Assembly (NCBI GenBank): GCA_900549475.1
Contig: UROF01000014.1
Span: 1-58,591, forward strand
Direction of reading: 5' to 3'
DNA length: 58,591 bases
DNA from: an uncultured Eubacteriales bacterium
GTDB lineage: Bacteria; Bacillota; Clostridia; Oscillospirales; Oscillospiraceae
The notes beneath the pieces were generated by a model. The model was not told where the DNA came from. It searched no databases and worked only from the letters and a program-made list of their open reading frames with translations. Shown piece after piece: positions 41,356 through 49,229 of the stretch. How positions within the stretch are numbered: the stretch's first letter is position 1; each line of letters opens with the position of its first letter. The translations under genes were made by a program, and so were the position numbers.

Positions 41356-42723
41356 ATGACAAATCTGGACAGGCGCAACAAGTACTGCTTTGGTCTCGGC
41401 ACCGTTGGCCGGGATATGTTCTATTCCCTGGAGAGCATGTATCTCCTCTTTTTCCTCACAGAGGTGCGGCAGCTGGATGACGCCATGCTGGCTCTGGTAG
41501 GCGGCGTATTGACCGTGCTCCGCATCCTGGACGCCTTCAACGATCCCATCACCGGCGTCATCATCGACAACACCCACTCCCGCTGGGGCAAATTCAAGCC
41601 CTGGATCCTCACCGGCGCCCTGGTCAGCGCAGTGTGCCTGCTGGTGCTTTTCGGGGATATCCCTGTGACCGGCGCGGCCTATGTGGTGATCTTCGCCCTG
41701 GCCTATATCCTCTGGGACATCTTCTACGGTGTCAACGACATCGCCTACTGGACCCTGCTGCCGGCCCTGAGCCTGGATCAGCAGCAGCGGGAGCGCTATG
41801 GCGCCTTCGCCCGGATCTGCGCCAACATCGGCATGTACGCCGTGGTGGTGGGAGTCCTGCCCGCCACCTCCGCCCTCACCGACGCCTTCGGCGGCGACGG
41901 CCAGAAGGGCTGGTTCACCTTCGCTGTTATCGTCTGTGCCCTGATGATCGGCTTCCAACTCTTTACCCTCCTGGGGGTGAAGGAGCGCCGGGACTTCAAG
42001 GAGGAGCAGAGCACCTCCCTCCGGGAGCTGGGAAAGGTCCTCTTTGCCAACGACCAGCTGCTCTGGACTGCCGTGAGCATGGCCCTCTTTATGATCGGCT
42101 ACTGCACCACCACCAGCTTTGGCACCTACTACTTCAAGTTCGCCTACGGTGACGAGAACATGTACTCCGTCTTTGCCGGAGTGCTGGGAGTGAGCCAGCT
42201 GGCGGCCCTGCTGGTATTTCCCCGGTTCGCCGCCAAATTCAGCCGGAAGAAGCTCTACTCCGCTGCCACGGTGCTGGTGGTCATCGGCTATGCCGTGTTC
42301 TTCTTCGCCCCCATGAACATGGTCCCCATCGCTGTGGCAGGGGTACTGCTGTTTGTAGGCCAGGCCTTTATCCAGACCTTGATGCTGATGTTCCTGGCGG
42401 ACACCATTGAGTACGGCCAGTGGAAGCTGGGCCGGCGCAATGATTCCATCACGTTCTCCGTCCAGCCCTTCATCAACAAGATCGGCGCCGCCATCGCCAC
42501 CGGCGTTGTGACGGTTACCCTGATCATCTCCGGCATCAACCGGGCGGAGACCGCCCAGGACGTCACCGCCCAAGGGCTCCTCATTATGAAGTTTGCCATG
42601 ATGGCTCTGCCTCTTCTGGCCATTCTGGTGGGCTATGTGGTATACCTCCGGAAGTACCGCATCGATGCGGCCTACTACGACCACATTCTGGAGGAGCTGC
42701 GTCGGCGGGGAGATATCCGGTAA
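41356..42723 (+). CDS. GPH-family (MelB-like) glycoside:cation symporter
   Basis: A 455-residue transporter with 12 hydrophobic segments. Signatures of the glycoside-pentoside-hexuronide family: YCFGLGTVGRDMFYSL (about 10-25), DAFNDPITGVIIDNTHSRWGKFKPW (about 60-84, holding the cation-site Asp residues), and ADTIEYGQWKLGRRNDS (about 350-366). It imports an unphosphorylated sugar with Na+ or H+ for the GH1 and GH13 enzymes just upstream. GGGAGG is 7 bases before the ATG. Terminator follows. Confidence 0.93.
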   Translation: MTNLDRRNKYCFGLGTVGRDMFYSLESMYLLFFLTEVRQLDDAMLALVGGVLTVLRILDAFNDPITGVIIDNTHSRWGKFKPWILTGALVSAVCLLVLFGDIPVTGAAYVVIFALAYILWDIFYGVNDIAYWTLLPALSLDQQQRERYGAFARICANIGMYAVVVGVLPATSALTDAFGGDGQKGWFTFAVIVCALMIGFQLFTLLGVKERRDFKEEQSTSLRELGKVLFANDQLLWTAVSMALFMIGYCTTTSFGTYYFKFAYGDENMYSVFAGVLGVSQLAALLVFPRFAAKFSRKKLYSAATVLVVIGYAVFFFAPMNMVPIAVAGVLLFVGQAFIQTLMLMFLADTIEYGQWKLGRRNDSITFSVQPFINKIGAAIATGVVTVTLIISGINRAETAQDVTAQGLLIMKFAMMALPLLAILVGYVVYLRKYRIDAAYYDHILEELRRRGDIR

Positions 42724-42754
42724 GGCGCCCCACCGCCCTTGTTTCAGCCTTTTG

Positions 42755-42789
42755 ATACCGCCCCCGTATACCAGGGGGCGGTATTTTTT
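42755..42789 (+). terminator. Terminator of the glycosidase operon
   Basis: An 11-bp perfect stem ATACCGCCCCC/GGGGGCGGTAT, 8-base loop and six T residues. Confidence 0.9.
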
Positions 42790-42809
42790 GACAAAGCGCG
42801 CCTTTCTTC

Positions 42810-42838
42810 TTGCTTTTTCTGTAAAGTTCGTGCATACT
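42810..42838 (+). promoter_or_regulatory. Promoter of the dCMP deaminase gene
   Basis: TTGCTT (42810-42815), 17-base spacer, CATACT (42833-42838) with an extended TG, 29 bases before the start. Confidence 0.6.
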
Positions 42839-42867
42839 GATGGAAGAATCATGCAAGGAGGCCGCCT

Positions 42868-43353
42868 ATGGAGCGTATAAGCAAGGAAAATTACTATCTG
42901 GATATTGCCGAGACCGTCATCGGGCGGGCCACCTGCCTGCGTCGCTGCTACGGAGCGATCATCGTCAAAAACGACGAGATCATCTCCACCGGTTACAACG
43001 GCGCCCCCCGGGGCCGGAAGAACTGTGTCGATTTGGGCTACTGCACCCGGGAAGCTATGAAGGTGCCCCGGGGCCAGCGCTATGAGCTCTGCCGCAGCGT
43101 TCACGCCGAGGCCAACGCCATTATCTCCGCCGCCCGGCGGGACATGGTAGGCGGCACCCTGTATCTGGCGGGCAAGGACGCCGCCACCGGGGAGATCCTG
43201 TCCGACGCCACCTCCTGCGCCATGTGCCGCAGGATGATCATCAATGCCGGGTTGGAGCAGGTCATTATCCGCACCAGCCCTACGGAGTATGTTGTGGTCA
43301 AGGTCCAGGACTGGGTCCAGGATGACGACTCTCTGCCGGAGACTACAGAATAA
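42868..43353 (+). CDS. Deoxycytidylate deaminase (ComEB-like)
   Basis: A 161-residue zinc enzyme turning dCMP into dUMP for thymidylate synthesis. The zinc and catalytic motifs are VHAEANAII (about 78-86) and SCAMCRRMI (about 116-124), with a further CxxxxLGYC pair near 52-64 as in phage and Firmicute dCMP deaminases, and GYNGAPRG (about 42-49). Length is normal. AAGGAGG lies 7-8 bases before the ATG. 50 bases separate it from the cysteine desulfidase gene, so co-transcription is possible. Confidence 0.93.
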   Translation: MERISKENYYLDIAETVIGRATCLRRCYGAIIVKNDEIISTGYNGAPRGRKNCVDLGYCTREAMKVPRGQRYELCRSVHAEANAIISAARRDMVGGTLYLAGKDAATGEILSDATSCAMCRRMIINAGLEQVIIRTSPTEYVVVKVQDWVQDDDSLPETTE

Positions 43354-43402
43354 TGATCTGATTTTATTTTACTGTTTTATCGTGTGAGAAGGAGGACCCT
43401 GT

Positions 43403-44683
43403 ATGCTGACACCGGAAATTACCACCGCTTACATCAACATCCTGCGGGAGGAGCTGATTCCCGCCACCGGCTGCACGGAACCCATTGCCATCGCATACGG
43501 CGCCGCCAAGCTCCGGGAGGCCCTGGGCCAGGCCCCGGAAAAGATCCTGGCTGAAGTATCCGGCAACATTATCAAAAACGTCAAGAGCGTCATCGTCCCC
43601 AACACCGGCGGTCTCAAGGGTATTCAGGCCGCCATTGCTGCCGGCGTGGTGGCCGGCGAGGCCGATCAGATCCTGCAGGTCATCTCCCGGGTGCCCCAGG
43701 AGGCTCACGCTGACATCGCCCGCTACGCCAAAGAGGTGCCCATTGAGATCGTCTGTGCGGATACCCCCCGGCTGCTGGACATCTACCTCACCGGCTGGGC
43801 GGGAGAGCATACCGCTATGATCCACATTGCCAACAGCCACAGCAACATCGTCCACATCGAGAAGGACGGCCAGGTCCTGCTGGACAAGCCCGTGACCGAT
43901 TCCTCCGAGGACAGCCTCACTGACAAGAGCCTTCTCAATGTGGCAGACATTCTGGCCTTTGCCGACACAGTGGACCTGTCCCTGGTCAGCGAGCTCATCG
44001 ACCGTCAGATCAACTATAACTCCGCCATCGCCCAGGAGGGCCTGGAAAACAGCTGGGGCGCCAATATCGGCTCCGTTCTGCTGGGAGATTACCCCACCGA
44101 CATCAAGACCGAGGCCAAGGCCTGGGCCGCCGCCGGCAGCGACGCCCGTATGAGCGGCTGTGAGAAGCCGGTGGTGATCCTCTCCGGCTCCGGCAACCAG
44201 GGCATCACTGCCTCTGTGCCTGTGATCCGCTATGCCAAGCACCTGGGCGCCAGCCAGGACAAGCTCCGCCGGGCTCTGCTGGTCAGCGACCTGGTCACCA
44301 TCCATCAGAAGAGCGGCATCGGCCGCCTGAGTGCCTACTGCGGCGCCATCAGTGCCGGTGTGGGCGCCGGCGCCGGCATTGCCTACCTGGTGGAGGGCAC
44401 CTATGACGCCATTGCCCACACCATCGTCAACGCCGTGGCCATCCTCTCCGGCACCATCTGCGACGGCGCCAAGCCCTCCTGCGCTGCCAAGATCGCCGCC
44501 AGCGTGGACGCTGGCATTCTGGGCTACCACATGTGGCGCAACCACCAGGAGTTCAAGAGCGGTGACGGCATCGTCACCAAGGGCGTGGACAACACCATCG
44601 CCAATGTGGGCGTTCTGGCCAAGGAGGGTATGCACGAGACCGACCGCATTATCCTCCATATCATGACCCATCGCTGCGACTGA
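43403..44683 (+). CDS. L-cysteine desulfidase (CyuA/UPF0597 family)
   Basis: A 426-residue enzyme with a 4Fe-4S cluster that splits L-cysteine to pyruvate, ammonia and sulfide. Cluster and active-site cysteines: ATGCTEP (about 22-28), LSAYCGAIS (about 309-317) and GTICDGAKPSCAAK (about 348-361). It belongs to the serine-dehydratase-alpha-like group. GGAGG is upstream of the ATG. Sulfide produced here could be balanced by cysK in the same window, although the two genes are far apart. A terminator follows. Confidence 0.92.
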   Translation: MLTPEITTAYINILREELIPATGCTEPIAIAYGAAKLREALGQAPEKILAEVSGNIIKNVKSVIVPNTGGLKGIQAAIAAGVVAGEADQILQVISRVPQEAHADIARYAKEVPIEIVCADTPRLLDIYLTGWAGEHTAMIHIANSHSNIVHIEKDGQVLLDKPVTDSSEDSLTDKSLLNVADILAFADTVDLSLVSELIDRQINYNSAIAQEGLENSWGANIGSVLLGDYPTDIKTEAKAWAAAGSDARMSGCEKPVVILSGSGNQGITASVPVIRYAKHLGASQDKLRRALLVSDLVTIHQKSGIGRLSAYCGAISAGVGAGAGIAYLVEGTYDAIAHTIVNAVAILSGTICDGAKPSCAAKIAASVDAGILGYHMWRNHQEFKSGDGIVTKGVDNTIANVGVLAKEGMHETDRIILHIMTHRCD

Positions 44684-44690
44684 TCCTTAT

Positions 44691-44734
44691 ACAGCCCTTC
44701 CGGTATATTTTTCCGGGAGGGCTGTGCCCTTTTT
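44691..44734 (+). terminator. Terminator of the cysteine desulfidase gene
   Basis: ACAGCCCT-CCGG pairs with CCGG-AGGGCTGT (one T/G mismatch), followed by GCCCTTTTT. Confidence 0.78.
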
Positions 44735-44825
44735 ACCGTCTCCCTGTCCTTTCTCCGCAGCCTGCCGCCTCTGTTTGCCCCTCCTTTTCCGCCGGAACTT
44801 TTCTTCCATTTTCTGAAAGCTTTTA

Positions 44826-44854
44826 TTGACATTTTTTCCGGCCCAGCGTATACT
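44826..44854 (+). promoter_or_regulatory. Promoter of tdh
   Basis: TTGACA (44826-44831), 17-base spacer, TATACT (44849-44854), leaving a leader of about 48 bases. Confidence 0.83.
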
Positions 44855-44908
44855 GTCCACATAGGAACAACGAAACCCAAACTTATTGTTTGTGTAAGGA
44901 GGACAATT

Positions 44909-45946
44909 ATGGCACAGCTCATGGACGCACTGGTGAAGCCCGTTGCCGGCCCCGGTCTGGAGCTCCGGCAGGTTCCCATCCCCGAACCCGGTCCCGGCGA
45001 AGTGCTCATTAAAATTCACAAAACCGCCATCTGCGGCACAGATGTACATATCTACAACTGGGACCCCTGGGCTCAGGAGCATATCAAGCCCCCCATGGTC
45101 ATCGGCCATGAATATGTGGGCGAGGTAGCCAAGCTGGGCGCTGGTGTCACCGGCCTCTATGTGGGCCAGCGGGTCAGCGGCGAGGGCCACATCACCTGCG
45201 GCCGCTGCCGCAACTGCCACACCGGCAACATCCAGTGGTGCAAGGACACCAAGGGTGTAGGCGTGGATCGGGACGGCGCCTTCGCGGAGTATGTCTGCAT
45301 CCCGGAGAGCAACGTCATCATCATTGATGAGAGCCTGCCCGAGGACGTGGTAGCCTTCTTCGACGCCGTGGGCAACGCCACCCATACCGCTTTGATGTGG
45401 AATCTGGTGGGCGAGGACGTGCTCATCACCGGTGCCGGCCCCATCGGCATTATTGCCGCCGGCATCTGCAAGTACGCCGGTGCCCGCCGGGTAGTCATCA
45501 CCGATATGAACGAGTACCGGCTGGATCTGGCCCGGAAGATGGGTGCTGACGCCGCTGTCAACGTCCAGAAGGAGAATCTGCCGGAGGTCATGCGCAAGCA
45601 GGGTCTGGTGGAAGGCTTTGACATCGGCCTTGAGATGAGCGGCAGCGGTATCGCCCTGCAGCAGATGATCTCCGTCATGCGCAACGGCGGCAAGATCAGC
45701 CTCCTGGGCATCTCCAACAAGCCTGTGCCTATGGATATGAACAGCGTCATCATGAAGGGCCTGACCCTCCAGGGCATCTATGGCCGGAAGATGGACAACT
45801 GGCACCAGATGAGCTATATGGTCCAGGGCGGCCTGGATCTCACCCCCGTTATCACGCACCGCTTCCACTACACCGAGTTCCAGAAGGGCTTCGACGCCAT
45901 GAACAGCGGTATGTCCGGCAAGGTCATCCTGGACTGGAGCAAGTAA
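44909..45946 (+). CDS. tdh: L-threonine 3-dehydrogenase
   Basis: A 345-residue zinc-dependent medium-chain dehydrogenase oxidising threonine to 2-amino-3-ketobutyrate with NAD+. Catalytic zinc region AICGTDVHIYNWD (about 40-52) and GHEYVGEV (about 69-76); structural zinc cysteines CGRCRNCHTGNIQWC (about 97-111); nucleotide-binding GAGPIGI (about 177-183). The GTDVHIYNWD stretch separates Tdh from other MDR alcohol dehydrogenases. AGGAGG is 6 bases before the ATG. Partner kbl lies downstream after a palindrome-rich 190-base gap. Confidence 0.96.
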   Translation: MAQLMDALVKPVAGPGLELRQVPIPEPGPGEVLIKIHKTAICGTDVHIYNWDPWAQEHIKPPMVIGHEYVGEVAKLGAGVTGLYVGQRVSGEGHITCGRCRNCHTGNIQWCKDTKGVGVDRDGAFAEYVCIPESNVIIIDESLPEDVVAFFDAVGNATHTALMWNLVGEDVLITGAGPIGIIAAGICKYAGARRVVITDMNEYRLDLARKMGADAAVNVQKENLPEVMRKQGLVEGFDIGLEMSGSGIALQQMISVMRNGGKISLLGISNKPVPMDMNSVIMKGLTLQGIYGRKMDNWHQMSYMVQGGLDLTPVITHRFHYTEFQKGFDAMNSGMSGKVILDWSK

Positions 45947-45959
45947 CGACTGCCTATCC

Positions 45960-46113
45960 ATTCTTTTCTTTTGAAAAAGAAAAGAATCAAAAGAAAACTT
46001 TTTGCGAAACTATCGTTTCGCATGCCAGATAACCTTTTTGTATCAAACCCGTACGCGAAACAGGGTTTCGCGCAAAAGTTCTTTTTGCCTCTTTTTCTTA
46101 CAAGAAAAAGGGG
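45960..46113. repeat. Palindrome-rich intergenic element between tdh and kbl
   Basis: Four nested or adjacent perfect palindromes: ATTCTTTTCTTTT/AAAAGAAAAGAAT (45960-45987), TGCGAAAC/GTTTCGCA (46003-46022), CGCGAAAC/GTTTCGCG (46054-46072), and CTTTTTCTTACAAGAAAAAG (about 46090-46110). AAAAGAAAACTTTTTGCG (45990-46007) is also roughly complementary to CGCAAAAGTTCTTTTT (46071-46086), so the whole can fold as one branched structure. It is far richer in A/T than its surroundings and resembles a MITE or family-specific intergenic repeat. Confidence 0.72.
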
Positions 46114-46136
46114 GGAATAAAAAGGAGGATGAGCAC

Positions 46137-47324
46137 ATGAAGACAGCTATCGAGAAGTACCGTCAGGAACTGGCCGCCATCCGTGAGGCTGGTACCTGGA
46201 AGGACGAGCGGATCATCACCACCCCCCAGCAGTCCCGCATCGACACCACCGCCGCCAAGCGGGTGGTAAATATGTGCGCCAACAACTACCTGGGTCTCAG
46301 CGACCATCCCGCCCTGAAGGAGGCCGCCAAGGCCAGCTATGACCAGTGGGGCTTTGGTCTGAGCTCCGTCCGCTTCATCTGCGGCACCCAGGCTATCCAC
46401 AAGGAGCTGGAGAACAAGCTCAGCGAGTTCCTGGGCATGGATGACGCCATTCTCTACTCCTCCTGCTTCGACGCCAACGGCGGTCTCTTTGAGACCCTGC
46501 TGGGCCCCGACGATGCGGTGATCTCCGACGAGCTGAACCACGCCTCTATCATTGACGGCGTCCGGCTGTGCAAAGCCAAGCGTTTCCGCTACAAGAACAA
46601 CAACATGGAGGATCTCCGCCGCTGCCTGGAGGAGGCCAAAGCTGCCGGCTGCCAGGTGAAGCTCATTGCCACTGACGGCGTATTCTCCATGGACGGCTAT
46701 ATTGCCAACCTCCAGGGCATCTGTGACCTGGCCGACGAGTATGACGCTCTGGTGATGGTGGACGACAGCCACGCCGTGGGCTTCATGGGCGACAAGGGCC
46801 GGGGCACTCCTGAGTTCTGCGGCGTGCAGGGCCGGGTAGACATTCTCACCGGCACCTTCGGCAAGGCCCTGGGCGGTGCCTCCGGCGGCTACACCGCTGC
46901 CCGCCAGGAGATCATCGACCTGCTGCGTCAGCGCAGCCGTCCCTACCTGTTCTCCAACACCCTGGCCCCCGCTATCTGCGCCGCCTCTCTCAAGACCCTG
47001 GAGCTGCTTACCGCTTCCACGGAGCTGCGTGACAAGGTTCATGAGAATGCCCGGTACTTCCGTGCCGAGATGGAGAAGCTGGGCTTTGAGCTGCTGCCCG
47101 GCGAGCACCCCATTGTCCCCGTCATGCTCTACGACGCCAAGGTCGCCCACGAGTTTGCCGACCGGATGCTGCAGAAGGGCGTATACGTGGTGGCCTTCTG
47201 CTACCCCGTGGTGCCCAAGGGCAAGGACCGTATCCGCACCCAGATCTCCGCAGGCCACACCAAGGAGGATCTGGACTTCGCCGTACAGTGCTTCAAGGAA
47301 GTCAAGGCGGAGATGGGCCTGTAA
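46137..47324 (+). CDS. kbl: Glycine C-acetyltransferase (2-amino-3-ketobutyrate CoA ligase)
   Basis: A 395-residue PLP enzyme of the alpha-oxoamine synthase family that cleaves 2-amino-3-ketobutyrate with CoA into glycine and acetyl-CoA, the step after Tdh. Seen: ANNYLGLSDHPALK (about 46-59), MVDDSHAVGFMGDKGRG (about 205-221), and the PLP lysine in GTFGKALGGASGGY (about 239-252). AAGGAGG is 9 bases before the ATG at 46137; an earlier in-frame start would run through the repeat and is rejected. The family partner tdh is upstream. Confidence 0.96.
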   Translation: MKTAIEKYRQELAAIREAGTWKDERIITTPQQSRIDTTAAKRVVNMCANNYLGLSDHPALKEAAKASYDQWGFGLSSVRFICGTQAIHKELENKLSEFLGMDDAILYSSCFDANGGLFETLLGPDDAVISDELNHASIIDGVRLCKAKRFRYKNNNMEDLRRCLEEAKAAGCQVKLIATDGVFSMDGYIANLQGICDLADEYDALVMVDDSHAVGFMGDKGRGTPEFCGVQGRVDILTGTFGKALGGASGGYTAARQEIIDLLRQRSRPYLFSNTLAPAICAASLKTLELLTASTELRDKVHENARYFRAEMEKLGFELLPGEHPIVPVMLYDAKVAHEFADRMLQKGVYVVAFCYPVVPKGKDRIRTQISAGHTKEDLDFAVQCFKEVKAEMGL

Positions 47325-47362
47325 GCGTCACTTTTTCTGAAGCCCCACTCTCAAACAACCAG

Positions 47363-47394
47363 CCCCGGCGGGAAAATTTCCCGCCGGGGTTTTT
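47363..47394 (+). terminator. Terminator of kbl
   Basis: CCCCGGCGGG pairs with CCCGCCGGGG around AAAATTT, followed by five T residues. Confidence 0.9.
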
Positions 47395-47411
47395 GATATT
47401 TGTAAGCATGC

Positions 47412-47440
47412 TTGACAATATCGATAATCGATGTTATAGT
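47412..47440 (+). promoter_or_regulatory. Promoter of the PadR-DUF2812 operon
   Basis: TTGACA (47412-47417), 17-base spacer, TATAGT (47435-47440). The spacer itself is one copy of the ATATCGATWATCGATGT repeat, so a bound regulator would block polymerase. Confidence 0.85.
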
Positions 47441-47467
47441 GCAATTGTAAATATCGATTATCGATGT
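47418..47467 (+). promoter_or_regulatory. Paired PadR-type operators
   Basis: Two 17-base direct copies, ATATCGATAATCGATGT (47418-47434) and ATATCGATTATCGATGT (47451-47467), each with an internal ATCGATnATCGAT dyad and differing at one base, start 33 bases apart (about three helical turns). The first fills the promoter spacer and the second abuts the ribosome site. Autoregulation by the PadR protein is the natural inference. Confidence 0.78.
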
Positions 47468-47483
47468 TTAGGAGGTGACTGCT

Positions 47484-47804
47484 TTGCCCAGAGAGAAATA
47501 CCAGACCCTGACGGAGCAGATGTTTTATATCCTCCTGTGCCTGGAGGAGGAACAATGCGGTGTGGATATCATGGAGCGGGTAGCTGCCATGACGGAGGGC
47601 CGGGTGGCCATCGGCCCCGGCACTCTCTACAGCCTCCTGGAAAACTTCCAGAAGGAGGGTTTCATCCGGGAGACAAAGGTGGAGGGCCGGCGGAAAAGCT
47701 ATCAGATCACCGTCCGCGGCCAACTTTTGCTGCGGGAGGAGGCCCGGCGGCTGGAGGAACAGCTCAACCACTATCGGAAGTACGGAAAGGAGGGACGGCC
47801 ATGA
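47484..47804 (+). CDS. PadR-family transcriptional regulator
   Basis: A 106-residue winged-helix regulator. Residues about 8-80 hold the PadR fold (QTLTEQMFYILLCLEEEQCG, IMERVAAMTEGRVAIGPGTLYSLLENFQKEGFI as separate helices and recognition helix), and LRQLLLREEARRLEEQ-like C-terminal helix mediates dimerisation. The TTG at 47484 is 8 bases from AGGAGG; a GTG at 47475 touches the ribosome site and is rejected. Stop and next start overlap as ATGA, so the DUF2812 gene is coupled to it. It is probably an autorepressor acting on the paired upstream repeats. Confidence 0.92.
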   Translation: MPREKYQTLTEQMFYILLCLEEEQCGVDIMERVAAMTEGRVAIGPGTLYSLLENFQKEGFIRETKVEGRRKSYQITVRGQLLLREEARRLEEQLNHYRKYGKEGRP

Positions 47805-49165
47805 GAGAAAAGAAAAAACGGCGGCTGGTGTGGTATCTCCCCTGGGACGGGGCCTATGTGGAGCGGCACCTGGAGAAGATGGCCCGGAAGGGGTGGCAGC
47901 TGGAGAACGCAGGGAACCCCTTCTGGACCTACCGGAAAGCAGAGCCTGCAAACCTCCACTACGCCATGACCTATTTCCCCGATGCATCCGTATTTGACAG
48001 CCAGCTTACAGGAGAGCAGGAGACTTACGCCGACTACTGCGCCGCCGCGGGCTGGGAAATGGTGTCCACCTACGGTCCCCTGCAGATCTTTGTCAACGAC
48101 CGACCGGACCCTGTATCGATTGAGACCGACGAAAAGGAGAAGCTCACCGCCATCCACGGTGCCATGAAGAAGATGCTGCTCCTGCCCTACGGCGCTCTGG
48201 CGGCGGTGTGGTTTGTAAATCTGCTGATGCGGCTGAGCGCTCTTTCCCACTACGCCGTACTCTCCATCCTCAGCAGTCCCCGGCAATTGTTTTTCCTGCT
48301 GGCCATCACATTGTTGGTCCTGCTGTTGCTGGGGACGATCGGGGACTATCTGGTGTGGTATTTCCGCTCCCGGCGGTCGGTGGAACGGGGCGGGACCTGC
48401 CTCCCCTCCCACACCCAGTCCCGGCTGATTTTTCAGTGTACTGTCCTGACCATAGCTCTGGCGGCACTTCTTGGACCGTGGGGATACGAGTCCGACGGGC
48501 AGTGGCTCCTCCTTGTCCTGGTGGTTCTGGGCTGCGTTTTTCTCCTGTTGGCAGGGGCCTACGGCCTGCTGCGCCTGCTGAAATCCATGGATGGTTCCAG
48601 GAACTTCAACCGGACTGCTTACATTGTTGGGGCGGTAGTGTTGAGCCTTCTCTACATGGCAGTGGTAGTCAAAGGGGTGACTGCCCTGATGCCTCAAGCG
48701 GAACCCCCTGCCCCGGTGGAGGTGTACACCGACTCCTATGGCCATACCTGGAATATCTATCGCGACAGTATCCCTTTGACCCTGGAGGATCTGGGCTATC
48801 CGGTGACAGACGCGGACCACTGCTCCTACTGGCAGGAGGAGCAATCTTCGGTGCTGGCCCGTTGGACGCAGTACAGCCAGGGGGCCTGTTCCGCTGAGAG
48901 CATCCTGCCCTCCCTGGAATATGACACCGCTGACGTGTCCTGGAGATGGCTGCGGGAGTTGTGCTGGGAAAAGCTATCCCACTACTACACCTTCACAGAG
49001 ACGAACAGCGTTCCCTGGGCGGCGGACCGGGCCCTCCAGTGGGATGGGGCCACCGGCTCCCAGCGGTACCTTCTCCTCTACGGGGAGCGGATTGTATATC
49101 TGTTCCTGGCTGAAGCACCTACGGCGGAGCAGCGCTCGGTGATCGCCGCCGCCCTCCGGCCCTGA
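47801..49165 (+). CDS. DUF2812 membrane protein, long paralogue
   Basis: A 454-residue protein. Residues about 1-115 form the DUF2812 domain (LPWDGAYVERHLEKMARKGW, FWTYRKAEP, LHYAMTYFPD, ETYADYCAAAGWEMV); about 125-310 contain five hydrophobic helices; the C-terminal part (about 320-454) is a soluble extracytoplasmic domain absent from the paralogue downstream. DUF2812 genes usually sit after PadR regulators, as here; their job is unknown but they may sense or modify the membrane. Start overlaps the padR stop. Confidence 0.88.
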   Translation: MREKKKRRLVWYLPWDGAYVERHLEKMARKGWQLENAGNPFWTYRKAEPANLHYAMTYFPDASVFDSQLTGEQETYADYCAAAGWEMVSTYGPLQIFVNDRPDPVSIETDEKEKLTAIHGAMKKMLLLPYGALAAVWFVNLLMRLSALSHYAVLSILSSPRQLFFLLAITLLVLLLLGTIGDYLVWYFRSRRSVERGGTCLPSHTQSRLIFQCTVLTIALAALLGPWGYESDGQWLLLVLVVLGCVFLLLAGAYGLLRLLKSMDGSRNFNRTAYIVGAVVLSLLYMAVVVKGVTALMPQAEPPAPVEVYTDSYGHTWNIYRDSIPLTLEDLGYPVTDADHCSYWQEEQSSVLARWTQYSQGACSAESILPSLEYDTADVSWRWLRELCWEKLSHYYTFTETNSVPWAADRALQWDGATGSQRYLLLYGERIVYLFLAEAPTAEQRSVIAAALRP

Positions 49166-49229
49166 CCTGGGCTTTGCCGGGAAACCCGGATGGCTCACCA
49201 TCGGATTCTGACGGAAAGGAGACAGCACC

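Noticed and set aside
45990..46136. Upstream extension of kbl through the palindromic element
   Set aside because: The frame is open, but the family N-terminus and AAGGAGG fix the start at 46137.
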